Below, in pieces: positions 1-7,606 of a DNA stretch of 64,000 nt (within the stretch, counting starts at the first letter, position 1; every line of letters starts with the position of its first letter). The notes under the pieces are model-generated. The model had not been told where the DNA came from. It worked only from the letters and a program-made list of their open reading frames with translations, and did no database searches. The translations under genes and the position numbers were made by a program. The stretch is from an uncultured Bacteroidales bacterium. GTDB taxonomy: Bacteria > Bacteroidota > Bacteroidia > Bacteroidales > UBA932. The stretch is taken from positions 37,193 through 101,192 of the forward strand of contig CALUQM010000004.1 of NCBI GenBank assembly GCA_944322925.1. Direction: 5' to 3'.

Positions 1-122
1 TGGCCTTTGTGGAGCTGCCGTATTCGGTCCCTGGCACCCCGGTCGGCATAAGGATAAGGAAAAAGGTTTTTCCCGGCACGGTATGCGGCAAAAGGTTTTA
101 TGACAAGAAATACAAACGTTAA
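1..122 (+). CDS. gcvT: Aminomethyltransferase (glycine cleavage T protein), C-terminal end
   Basis: Only the last 39 codons are in the window (frame begins at base 3, TAA at 120-122). The peptide reads AFVELPYSVPGTPVGIRIRKK and continues to a basic tail, which fits the C-terminal barrel of T proteins, where a 'G..v.i.IR.k..pa.V...Fy.k' pattern is usual. The family transfers the methylene group from aminomethyl-lipoyl-GcvH to tetrahydrofolate. The call leans strongly on position: gcvH starts 12 bases downstream and the rest of the glycine cleavage operon follows. The upstream part is outside the window. Confidence 0.8.
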   Translation, partial: AFVELPYSVPGTPVGIRIRKKVFPGTVCGKRFYDKKYKR

Positions 123-133
123 ACAATAATATT

Positions 134-520
134 ATGAGCAAGATAGCTGAAGGTTTGCTTTACAGCGAATCGCACGAATGGGTAAAGGTCGAAGGCGACA
201 TCGCCGTAATAGGTATTTCCGATTTCGCCCAGAAATCCATGGGCAGCATAGTTTATGTCGATATGCCGGAAGAAGACGATGAAGTCTCGCAGGATGAAGA
301 GTTCGGGGCTGTGGAGAGTGTCAAGGCGGCAAGCGATCTCTATTCTCCCGTTTCCGGGACAGTCATCGAAAAGAACGCGGCCCTTGAAGACGAACCCGGC
401 CTCCTGAATACTGATCCGTACACTAACTGGATAATCAGAGTAAGGATGAGCGACCCTTCCGAGACGGAATCTCTCATGGATGCTGCGGCATACTCGGAAT
501 TTCTTGACAGGCAGGCTTAA
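134..520 (+). CDS. gcvH: Glycine cleavage system H protein
   Basis: A 128-residue lipoyl carrier protein that shuttles the aminomethyl group between the P, T and L proteins. The lipoyl-attachment segment ESVKAASDLYSPVSG is visible, with the acceptor lysine at about residue 64, and the N-terminal 'SHEWVKVEGDIAVIGISDFAQ' region is typical. Length matches the family (about 125-130). It follows gcvT by 12 bases and precedes gcvPA by 12 bases, so co-transcription with the P-protein subunits is very likely. Confidence 0.97.
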   Translation: MSKIAEGLLYSESHEWVKVEGDIAVIGISDFAQKSMGSIVYVDMPEEDDEVSQDEEFGAVESVKAASDLYSPVSGTVIEKNAALEDEPGLLNTDPYTNWIIRVRMSDPSETESLMDAAAYSEFLDRQA

Positions 521-532
521 CTCGCATCCGGT

Positions 533-1867
533 ATGGGTTTCGCATATTTCCCACATACTGAAGGGGATATCAGGGCCATGCTCGACAGGATCGGGCTCGA
601 TTCCCTCGACGGGCTGTATTCCGATGTGCCCGAAGATGTATTGTACAAAGGAGACTTTTCCATTCCCGACGCCATGTCCGAAATGGAAATAAGGCGGTGG
701 TTCGACGATCTTGCTTCGGAGAATGTCCGGCTGAAGGTGTTTTGCGGGGCAGGGGCGTATGACCATTATTCCCCGTCTGCGGCGAAGGCCGTAATATCCA
801 GATCTGAATTTCTGACATCCTATACTCCGTATCAGGCGGAAGTTTCGCAGGGAACCCTGAGATATATCTTCGAGTACCAGACCATGATGACCAGGCTGAC
901 AGGGCTCGACTGTTCCAACGCCTCGATGTATGACGGGCCGACTTCCGCCGCTGAAGCCATGCTCATGACTGTGGCCTGTACCAGAAAAAAGAGCCGTGTC
1001 CTCGTATCGGCTACGCTTCTTCCCCGGGTGATAGATGTCGTCGGTACTTACTGCAAGTTTCATGGAACAGGCCTGTCAGTGATTCCGGAATCCGGTTTCA
1101 GCTCAGACCTCGAGGCATTCAGGAAAGAACTTGCGGCCGGAGATGTTGCAGGAGTTCTCGTTCCCGGAATCAATCGATATGGAATAATAGAAGATCTCTC
1201 TGGCTTTGCCGATGCTGTGCATTCGGCAAAGGCGCTGCTGGCAGTGTATTCCGACCCTTCATCTCTGGCCGTTATAAGAACTCCGGGAGAATGGGGTGCC
1301 GACATTGCCTGCGGGGATGCACAGAGTCTCGGCATTCCATTGAGTTTCGGCGGTCCGTATCTCGGATTTCTTTGCTGCCGGCAGGAGTATGTCAGGAAAC
1401 TTCCGGGCAGGATCGTCGGACAGACATCGGATCCCGAAGGCAGGAGGTGCTACGTCCTTACGCTTCAGGCGCGCGAACAGCATATACGCAGGGAAAAGGC
1501 CACGAGCAATATCTGTTCGAACCAGTCCCTGATGGCACTTTATGTGACGGTATATCTTTCTCTGATGGGACCGCAGGGGCTCAGAAGGGTGAACGAACTT
1601 TCATACGGGGGTGCACATTACCTTTATTCCGCCCTGCTCGACACGGGATTGTTCACGGAAGTGTCGGAAAAGCCGTTCCTGAAGGAGTTTGTGCTCCGGT
1701 CAGGGATTCCGGCAGCCGTGCTTCAGGAAAAACTGCTTGAAAAAGGATATTTTGCCGCGCTTTCATGCGGGGATGACATAGTGTCTTTCTGCGTGACTGA
1801 GAACAGGACCAGGGAAGAGATCGACGACCTTCTCTCCGTCATCCGGGACCTGCGTTCTTCAAAATGA
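533..1867 (+). CDS. gcvPA: Glycine dehydrogenase (decarboxylating) subunit 1
   Basis: A 444-residue protein equal to the N-terminal half of the PLP-dependent P protein (start 'MGFAYFPHTEGDIRAMLDRIG', internal 'GAGAYDHYSPSAAKAVISRSEF' and 'YTPYQAEVSQGTLRYIFEYQTMM'). With GcvPB it decarboxylates glycine and loads the aminomethyl group on lipoyl-GcvH. The P protein is split here into two genes as in Firmicutes, Thermotoga and archaea, whereas the Bacteroides genomes I know carry one fused chain of about 950 residues. The reading frame is intact and gcvPB starts 16 bases later. Confidence 0.96.
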   Translation: MGFAYFPHTEGDIRAMLDRIGLDSLDGLYSDVPEDVLYKGDFSIPDAMSEMEIRRWFDDLASENVRLKVFCGAGAYDHYSPSAAKAVISRSEFLTSYTPYQAEVSQGTLRYIFEYQTMMTRLTGLDCSNASMYDGPTSAAEAMLMTVACTRKKSRVLVSATLLPRVIDVVGTYCKFHGTGLSVIPESGFSSDLEAFRKELAAGDVAGVLVPGINRYGIIEDLSGFADAVHSAKALLAVYSDPSSLAVIRTPGEWGADIACGDAQSLGIPLSFGGPYLGFLCCRQEYVRKLPGRIVGQTSDPEGRRCYVLTLQAREQHIRREKATSNICSNQSLMALYVTVYLSLMGPQGLRRVNELSYGGAHYLYSALLDTGLFTEVSEKPFLKEFVLRSGIPAAVLQEKLLEKGYFAALSCGDDIVSFCVTENRTREEIDDLLSVIRDLRSSK

Positions 1868-1883
1868 TTCAAATCCGGACGAT

Positions 1884-3338
1884 ATGAAGTATTACGACAA
1901 ACTGATATTCGAACTTTCCCGTGAAGGCAGGACGGGCTTTTCCCTGCCGGAAAACGGATGGAAAGATTCTCCTGACGATATTCCCGGGAATCTGCGCCGC
2001 TGCAGGCTTCCTGATCTTCCGCAGGTAAGCGAACCCGATGCGGTAAGGCATTACATAAATCTTTCGGACATGAATTTCGGGGTGGATACCGGCTTCTATC
2101 CTCTCGGCAGCTGTACGATGAAATACAATCCCAAGATAAATGAAGAGATATCCGCCCATCCCGGTTTTTCCGGTCTGCACCCGCTGCAGCCGGCTGAAAC
2201 GGTACAGGGCGCACTGAAACTGTATGCCGAACTTTCTTCCTGGCTGTGCTCCCTGACAGGAATGTCGGCATTCACCCTCAATCCGTTCGCCGGCGCCCAC
2301 GGAGAGCTTACCGGACTTATGATAATGAGACAGTATCACATTTCCCGTGGAGATACGAAAAGGACAAGGATAATCGTTCCGGACAGCGCCCACGGCACGA
2401 ATCCGGCAAGTGCAGCCGTCTGCGGCCTTGAAGTGGTGCAGGTGAAATCCACACCTGCGGGTACGATCGATGTCGGGGATCTCATGCCTCTTCTGGACGA
2501 TACTGTAGCGGGCATCATGATGACGAATCCTAATACTCTCGGGCTTTTCGAAACTGAAATCAGGGAAATCGAGGCTTCAGTCCATGCTGCAGGAGGCCTC
2601 CTGTATTATGACGGGGCCAACATGAATGCTCTGCTCGGAAAAGTACGTCCCGGAGATATGGGCTTCGATATCATGCACCTCAATCTGCACAAGACGTTTT
2701 CCACTCCGCATGGCGGGGGAGGCCCGGGGGCAGGTCCTGTCGGTGTCTCGTCCCGTCTCGCCGGACTTCTGCCTTCTCCGGTCGTGATCCGGGACGGAAA
2801 GACAGGAAAGTTCTCAATGGCAGGAAATCCTGGCGGTCCGGGCAGAATTTCCGGATTCGCGGGGAATTTCGGAGTGCTCATGAAAGCCTGCGCCTATATC
2901 ATGGCGCTCGGAAAACGGAACGTGACGAAAGTCGGACCATACGCAGTGCTGGCTGCCAACTACATAAAGGAATCCCTGAAAGACAGGTACAGACTTCCGG
3001 TACCGTCACTGTGCAAGCACGAATTCGTGTTCGACGGACTGAAGGATGTCTCTCCTGCCGTAGACGGCATTTCGACGCTCGACGTGGCCAAGAGGCTCCT
3101 CGACTACGGTTTTCATGCGCCTACAATTTATTTCCCTCTGCTTTTTCACCAGTCCATCATGATAGAGCCGACGGAAACCGAATCCAAAGAGACTCTCGAT
3201 GCTTTCATAGAGGCGATGAGAAAGATAGCAGATGAAGCGGTGTCGGAGCCGGAACTCCTGAAGACAGCTCCTCACTGTACGCCTGTCGGACGTCCTGACG
3301 AAACACTTGCCGCAACGCATCCGGTACTGAAATTTTGA
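1884..3338 (+). CDS. gcvPB: Glycine dehydrogenase (decarboxylating) subunit 2
   Basis: A 484-residue C-terminal half of the P protein carrying the PLP site. The Schiff-base lysine is about residue 270 in NLHKTFSTPHGGGGPGAG, followed by the glycine-rich loop typical of the family. 'SCTMKYNPKINEE' and 'SAHGTNPASAA' are further family blocks. It lies between gcvPA and lpdA with 4-16 base gaps, so the complete decarboxylase and its reoxidising enzyme are made from one transcript. Confidence 0.97.
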   Translation: MKYYDKLIFELSREGRTGFSLPENGWKDSPDDIPGNLRRCRLPDLPQVSEPDAVRHYINLSDMNFGVDTGFYPLGSCTMKYNPKINEEISAHPGFSGLHPLQPAETVQGALKLYAELSSWLCSLTGMSAFTLNPFAGAHGELTGLMIMRQYHISRGDTKRTRIIVPDSAHGTNPASAAVCGLEVVQVKSTPAGTIDVGDLMPLLDDTVAGIMMTNPNTLGLFETEIREIEASVHAAGGLLYYDGANMNALLGKVRPGDMGFDIMHLNLHKTFSTPHGGGGPGAGPVGVSSRLAGLLPSPVVIRDGKTGKFSMAGNPGGPGRISGFAGNFGVLMKACAYIMALGKRNVTKVGPYAVLAANYIKESLKDRYRLPVPSLCKHEFVFDGLKDVSPAVDGISTLDVAKRLLDYGFHAPTIYFPLLFHQSIMIEPTETESKETLDAFIEAMRKIADEAVSEPELLKTAPHCTPVGRPDETLAATHPVLKF

Positions 3339-3342
3339 CAAA

Positions 3343-4707
3343 ATGCAGATATTTATCATCGGGGCCGGTCCGGGAGGCTACGAGACCGCGCTCGAAGCAA
3401 GGAAAAGGGGATTCGAGGTAATTCTGGCCGAAGCCGGAAATGTCGGTGGCACCTGTCTGAATGCAGGCTGCATACCGACAAAGGCTTACTGTCGCAGCGC
3501 AGAAATTCTCGAAGAGATACGAGCATCGGAAAAATTCGGAATAAGGGCCGGAAACGCCGGAGTGGACTTTCCTGCCGTTAAATCCAGGAAAGACGGGATT
3601 GTATCCGCTCTCAGGACGAATGTCGAAGCCATGCTCGAATCCGCCGGAGTCACGCTTGTAAGGGACAGGGCAGTGTTCAGGGACAGAAATATTGTGTCTG
3701 CCGGAGGAAAAGACTACAGACCGGATTATGTGATTATCGCCACGGGGTCGGTACCCGTCATGCCGGATATTCCGGGGAGTGCATTGCCCGGCGTCCTCGA
3801 TTCATCCTCCCTGCTCGGGCTCGATTCGGTCCCGGACAGTCTTTGCATTATCGGGGGCGGTGTGATAGGACTCGAATTCGCTTCGATTTTCCGCAGTTTC
3901 GGAAGCGAGGTTACAGTGGTGGAGTTCTGCAGGGAAATCCTGCCCCGCTTCGATGCCGAAATAGCAAGACGTCTGAGACAGAGCCTTTCGAAACGCGGTA
4001 TAAAATTCAGCCTGCAGTCTCGCGTCGACTCTGTCGAGGCGGTTGCCGATACTTCGGGAAAACAGCTTCTGAAAGTTGTCTGGACGCGAAAATCTTCGCA
4101 GGAAAGCTACCTGACGGATAAGGTCCTCGTCGCGACTGGCCGCAGACCTTTTTGTGAAGGTCTGAATGTCGCAGCGGCAGGCATAGCCATGACTGAAAAA
4201 GGAGCGATTCATACGGATAGTGACATGAGGACGAATGTCCCGCATATTTACGCGATCGGGGATGTAAACGGGCGTCAACTTCTGGCACATGCTGCCATAT
4301 TCCAGGGCAGGAAGGCTCTGGATGCGATAATTTCCGGAGCAGAAGGCGGTACGGCAGGGAAAAACGGAGGCACAGACCTTTCCGTCATGCCTTCGGCTGT
4401 CTTTACCATTCCAGAGGCGGCATCGGTAGGTCTGACAGAAGAGGAGTTCAGGGCGTCGGGGGCGGACTGCACAGTCCGCAAATCCTTGTACAGGACTAAC
4501 GGGAAAGCTGTCTGTCTCGGCGAAACCGACGGCCTGTGCAAGATAATCACGGCACGGGACGGCAAGCTGGCAGGCTGTCATGCAGTCGGCCCGCATGCGG
4601 CGGATCTGGTTCAGGAAGTATCCGTACTGATGTCAATCGGAGCAACGGAGGATGACCTGCGCAATGCCGTACACATTCATCCTACTCTCGGAGAGATATT
4701 GCTGTAG
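3343..4707 (+). CDS. lpdA: Dihydrolipoyl dehydrogenase (L protein)
   Basis: A 454-residue FAD/NAD flavoprotein that reoxidises the dihydrolipoyl group of GcvH (it may also serve 2-oxoacid dehydrogenases). Visible features: N-terminal FAD-binding GAGPGGYE; redox pair C38/C43 in GGTCLNAGCIPTKA; NAD-binding GGGVIGLEFAS; second FAD motif YAIGDVNG; and C-terminal HIHPTLGE with the catalytic His-Pro of the dimer interface. It begins 4 bases after gcvPB and closes the operon. The next gene is on the opposite strand. Confidence 0.96.
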   Translation: MQIFIIGAGPGGYETALEARKRGFEVILAEAGNVGGTCLNAGCIPTKAYCRSAEILEEIRASEKFGIRAGNAGVDFPAVKSRKDGIVSALRTNVEAMLESAGVTLVRDRAVFRDRNIVSAGGKDYRPDYVIIATGSVPVMPDIPGSALPGVLDSSSLLGLDSVPDSLCIIGGGVIGLEFASIFRSFGSEVTVVEFCREILPRFDAEIARRLRQSLSKRGIKFSLQSRVDSVEAVADTSGKQLLKVVWTRKSSQESYLTDKVLVATGRRPFCEGLNVAAAGIAMTEKGAIHTDSDMRTNVPHIYAIGDVNGRQLLAHAAIFQGRKALDAIISGAEGGTAGKNGGTDLSVMPSAVFTIPEAASVGLTEEEFRASGADCTVRKSLYRTNGKAVCLGETDGLCKIITARDGKLAGCHAVGPHAADLVQEVSVLMSIGATEDDLRNAVHIHPTLGEILL

Positions 4708-4732
4708 GGACCGTCGGAAGCCGGACGCTTAG

Positions 4733-5320
4733 TCAGAGCAGTCCTTCATTCTCGAACATTTCCCTGTAGAAATCCGCTTTTTTCTCGATGGAAAGCGGAT
4801 AGGCTCTCGAACTCGACGGCATTCTCCACAGCCGGCAGGATTCCCGCACAGTATTGTCCGGATGCCGGAAAAGTACATTGGTCCCCGGAGACGGCAGCGG
4901 ACAGCCGAATACTGCAGCCGCAGTTTCCGCGGCTTTCTGTCCCGTAGTTGCGACGGCCCGGCACTCTGGCAGCGATTCAAGCAGGGCATGGATGTCGGTC
5001 GGAGTCACGATTTCGAGGAATTTGTCCGAGGCGTTGTCTTTAAGCCTCCTTACCTCGGATGCAGTATCGTACAGGGCTATGCCTTTGTCACTGCAGAATG
5101 AAACTACGGCATCCCTGTCGAACCGTCTGCTGTCTGAAGCGATGAAATGCGTCCTGTCACCGAAGAATACAAGCCCCATTATTCTCCACATGTCGTTGTT
5201 GAAATTGGGATAGAAGAAATCCATGGACCATCTTTCCCTTTTGGGAGGAAAGCTGCCGAGCATGAGTATTTTCGCTCCGGAAGGCAGAAACGGCTGCAAC
5301 GGATGGCTTTCAGTCATCAT
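4733..5320 (-). CDS. Uracil-DNA glycosylase superfamily protein
   Basis: A 195-residue cytoplasmic protein with a UDG-superfamily core: LMLGSFPPKRE near the N-terminus (water-activating GxxPP-type loop), FFYPNFNNDMWRIMG, and a later TTGQKAAE. These features fit the mismatch-type (MUG/TDG or deoxyinosine-type) branch rather than classical Ung. The presumed role is removal of uracil or deaminated bases from DNA; exact substrate is not inferable. The start overlaps the end of the upstream permease gene by 11 bases, indicating coupling in a three-gene minus-strand operon (tlpA-like, permease, glycosylase). Confidence 0.75.
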   Translation of the reverse strand: MMTESHPLQPFLPSGAKILMLGSFPPKRERWSMDFFYPNFNNDMWRIMGLVFFGDRTHFIASDSRRFDRDAVVSFCSDKGIALYDTASEVRRLKDNASDKFLEIVTPTDIHALLESLPECRAVATTGQKAAETAAAVFGCPLPSPGTNVLFRHPDNTVRESCRLWRMPSSSRAYPLSIEKKADFYREMFENEGLL

Positions 5321-6341
5321 TGTCGCTGAGATATTCTTTACGGAACATGTCGATGAACAGGAGGAACAGCGATACGAGCAGCGGGCCGAAAATTATACCC
5401 ATGAAGCCGAACATCGGAAGTCCGGCCACAACGCCGAATATCGTGATGAGCGGATGGGTATTCGCAAGTTTCTTCTGCAGTATGAATCTTATGAGATTGT
5501 CGCTCTGTGAAATGAAAACCGCAGAAAAAAGCAGGAGCCCCACGGCCTTGCCCCACAGTCCGAGCACTGCGAAATAGATGCACAGCGGTATCCATATTAT
5601 CATCGTCCCGACCAGCGGCACCACAGAGCACAGACCTGTCAGAAAAGCCATAAGAAAGGCATTCGGCACTCCGAAAAACATGTACCCGATCCAGGCTATG
5701 ACTCCCTGGATGAATGCGAGGAGGGGAATGCCGATTGCATTGGACTTCACCATCACGTTCACCCTGTCTATCGTCTCTCTCTTGTTGACATTTTTCATCG
5801 GTATGAGTGAAGACAGATAGTTTTCCATCTTCCTTCCTCCTGTCAGCAGGAAAAACAGCACTATAAGGGCCGCCAAAATATTGATGAAGAAGTCTCCGAT
5901 GCCGTTGATTATGGACTGCCCGAGGGCAGTGACTTTCCCGGCTATGAATGTCAGGCTTTTTTCAGAAACAAGGTCTATGTTGAATTTCTCCCTGACGATG
6001 TCTATTACCTGCATGGTAGGCGCAAGGATACTGTCCGTGTTCCAGTTTACCTGCTGCAGCTTTGCTATCAGGAACCACGCAAGAAGCGAAAGAGGAATAA
6101 TGAGAAAAAGCAGGACCCCGATTACGATCAGCGTAGCGGAAAGTGTCGGTTTTCCCGTCTTTTCGGTGAGTCTGAATGCCGGTTTCCGGAACAGGATATA
6201 CAGCGTGAAGGCTCCGAGAATACCGCTTATGAAAGGCTGGGCCTGACGGAAAAGCAATATGCCCAGCCCAATGATCAGGACAAGAAGAGCGTATTCCCAG
6301 ATACGCTCTTTCGAAATACCGTTGTCTTTCCGGACAGCCAT
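5310..6341 (-). CDS. AI-2E family transporter (PerM/UPF0118-like)
   Basis: A 343-residue polytopic inner-membrane protein with about seven to eight hydrophobic segments: two at the N-terminus (roughly residues 15-45), one near 55-80, then a soluble region and a C-terminal cluster. C-terminal motifs such as FFGVPNAFLMAF, LVGTMIIWIPL and FGFMGIIFGPLL are typical of this family. Some members export autoinducer-2 or act as Na+/H+ antiporters; the substrate here is unknown. It starts directly at the stop of the TlpA gene and overlaps the glycosylase gene by 11 bases. Confidence 0.88.
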   Translation of the reverse strand: MAVRKDNGISKERIWEYALLVLIIGLGILLFRQAQPFISGILGAFTLYILFRKPAFRLTEKTGKPTLSATLIVIGVLLFLIIPLSLLAWFLIAKLQQVNWNTDSILAPTMQVIDIVREKFNIDLVSEKSLTFIAGKVTALGQSIINGIGDFFINILAALIVLFFLLTGGRKMENYLSSLIPMKNVNKRETIDRVNVMVKSNAIGIPLLAFIQGVIAWIGYMFFGVPNAFLMAFLTGLCSVVPLVGTMIIWIPLCIYFAVLGLWGKAVGLLLFSAVFISQSDNLIRFILQKKLANTHPLITIFGVVAGLPMFGFMGIIFGPLLVSLFLLFIDMFRKEYLSDNDD

Positions 6342-7478
6342 TTAGAAAAGTTCGTCGAGTTTGTTGTAAAGATCCTCGCTTTCGCCTACGAACACTTCCA
6401 CGATTTTTCCCTCACTGTCTACAAGCACTTTGGTAGGGAAGCCTTCCACGGCGTATGCGTTCAGAATATCCTGTCCGTCCCCGTTGTACAGGCTGGTCCA
6501 GGTCAGTCCTTCTTCTTCCACAGTCTTTTTCCAGACTTCTTCGGTGTCACCGCAGTCGATGCCGACGAATTCTATCCTGTGGCTGTACTTGTCGTAGTAT
6601 TCCTTCATGTCCGGCATTCCTTTCATGCACCAGTAGCACCATTTTCCCCAGAAGTCGAGAAGGACGTATTTTCCCCTGAACGAAGCCAGACTGTATTCCT
6701 TTCCGTCGAGACCCTTGAGGCTGAATTCCGGAGCAGGCTTGCCCGGCCGGATGTTCTCCTTGTTCTTTTCCCTGATGATAGCCGTATTGAAACTTTCGGC
6801 AATCGCTGAGAGTGTTTCACCCATCAGGCTTTCCTTTACGGATGTTCCGAGAAGATCATAAGCTTCAATGCCCTTTGCAGGATCGCTGATTCCGCTCAGG
6901 AGCATGTATCCGGACGCGAGATTGTCCGGATTGTTGCGGATGAACTCCAGCGATACGCTGTCCTTTTCCGAGAGAATGGAGGCATATTCTTCATTCAGTC
7001 TGCTTATGGCCGCAGTGTCATTGTCTGCAATGGTGCGTGCCCTGCCGTAGAGGTCCCTGAGCCTGTCATTGACAGCCTTGTATTCCTGCGATGAAGCAAG
7101 TCCTTCGCTGATCTCGGACCCGGAGTACACGGGGGCATCGAGGGTTCCGGAAATCCTGATCCTTTCCCCCGGCATCAGAATAAGGGGATCCGCTGCAGGA
7201 ATCATTCCTTCGTCGGCAAGGGAATTGATGAATATTGTGAACATCGCCGTGTCCTCTACAGCAACCGAGAATTTGCCGTTGACCGCTGCGACAGTGTCTT
7301 TCAGGACAAGGTCTCCCGAAATCGCCTCGAAGACCGAGACTACAAGCGTGTCATTGCCGGCATCGGACAGGTTTCCCTTGATCTGAGTGCCGCAGTTGCA
7401 GCTGTTCATAATGGCGAGCAGAAAGATGGCTGAAGCCGCGGTCGCGGCGATTCCGGTAATATTTTTCATCGGATTCAT
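6342..7478 (-). CDS. DUF4369/TlpA-type thiol-disulfide oxidoreductase lipoprotein
   Basis: A 378-residue envelope protein. The N-terminus is a signal peptide ending near C27 (IMNSCNCG, an imperfect lipobox). Residues about 30-150 resemble the DUF4369 domain found with TlpA in Bacteroidota, and about 245-378 form a thioredoxin fold with the redox motif WCYWC in DFWGKWCYWCMKGMP. The likely role is periplasmic thiol-disulfide exchange; the target is unknown. First gene of a minus-strand operon, with a Bacteroides-type -7 box 57 bases upstream. Confidence 0.88.
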   Translation of the reverse strand: MNPMKNITGIAATAASAIFLLAIMNSCNCGTQIKGNLSDAGNDTLVVSVFEAISGDLVLKDTVAAVNGKFSVAVEDTAMFTIFINSLADEGMIPAADPLILMPGERIRISGTLDAPVYSGSEISEGLASSQEYKAVNDRLRDLYGRARTIADNDTAAISRLNEEYASILSEKDSVSLEFIRNNPDNLASGYMLLSGISDPAKGIEAYDLLGTSVKESLMGETLSAIAESFNTAIIREKNKENIRPGKPAPEFSLKGLDGKEYSLASFRGKYVLLDFWGKWCYWCMKGMPDMKEYYDKYSHRIEFVGIDCGDTEEVWKKTVEEEGLTWTSLYNGDGQDILNAYAVEGFPTKVLVDSEGKIVEVFVGESEDLYNKLDELF

Positions 7479-7534
7479 AGTTGTTTACTGTTTTTCGGAA
7501 TAATCGTCAGGCATGCCGTACCGGCATTGTCCTG

Positions 7535-7564
7535 CAAATATAACATGAATTTTGTCAAAACGAA
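7535..7564 (-). promoter_or_regulatory. Putative Bacteroides-type promoter for the TlpA operon
   Basis: On the minus strand a perfect -7 element TATATTTG (7535-7542) is preceded by a one-mismatch TTCG (7561-7564) at 18 bases. It would start transcription about 50 bases before the tlpA-like gene. It interleaves with the topB promoter on the other strand. Confidence 0.5.
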
Positions 7565-7582
7565 TTTTATGGGTTATTTTTG
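7551..7582 (+). promoter_or_regulatory. Bacteroides-type promoter for topB
   Basis: TTTG (7551-7554), a 20-base spacer, then TATTTTTG (7575-7582): a perfect match to the -33/-7 consensus of the primary Bacteroides sigma factor. The predicted start lies roughly 15-20 bases before the topB ATG at 7607. Confidence 0.7.
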
Positions 7583-7606
7583 AAAACAATTTTTTGAATT
7601 CGACAG

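Noticed and set aside
119-1063. Long minus-strand open frame of 314 codons over gcvH and gcvPA
   Set aside because: It is antisense to two clear glycine cleavage genes, has no domain I recognise, and similar antisense frames occur over most GC-balanced genes here.
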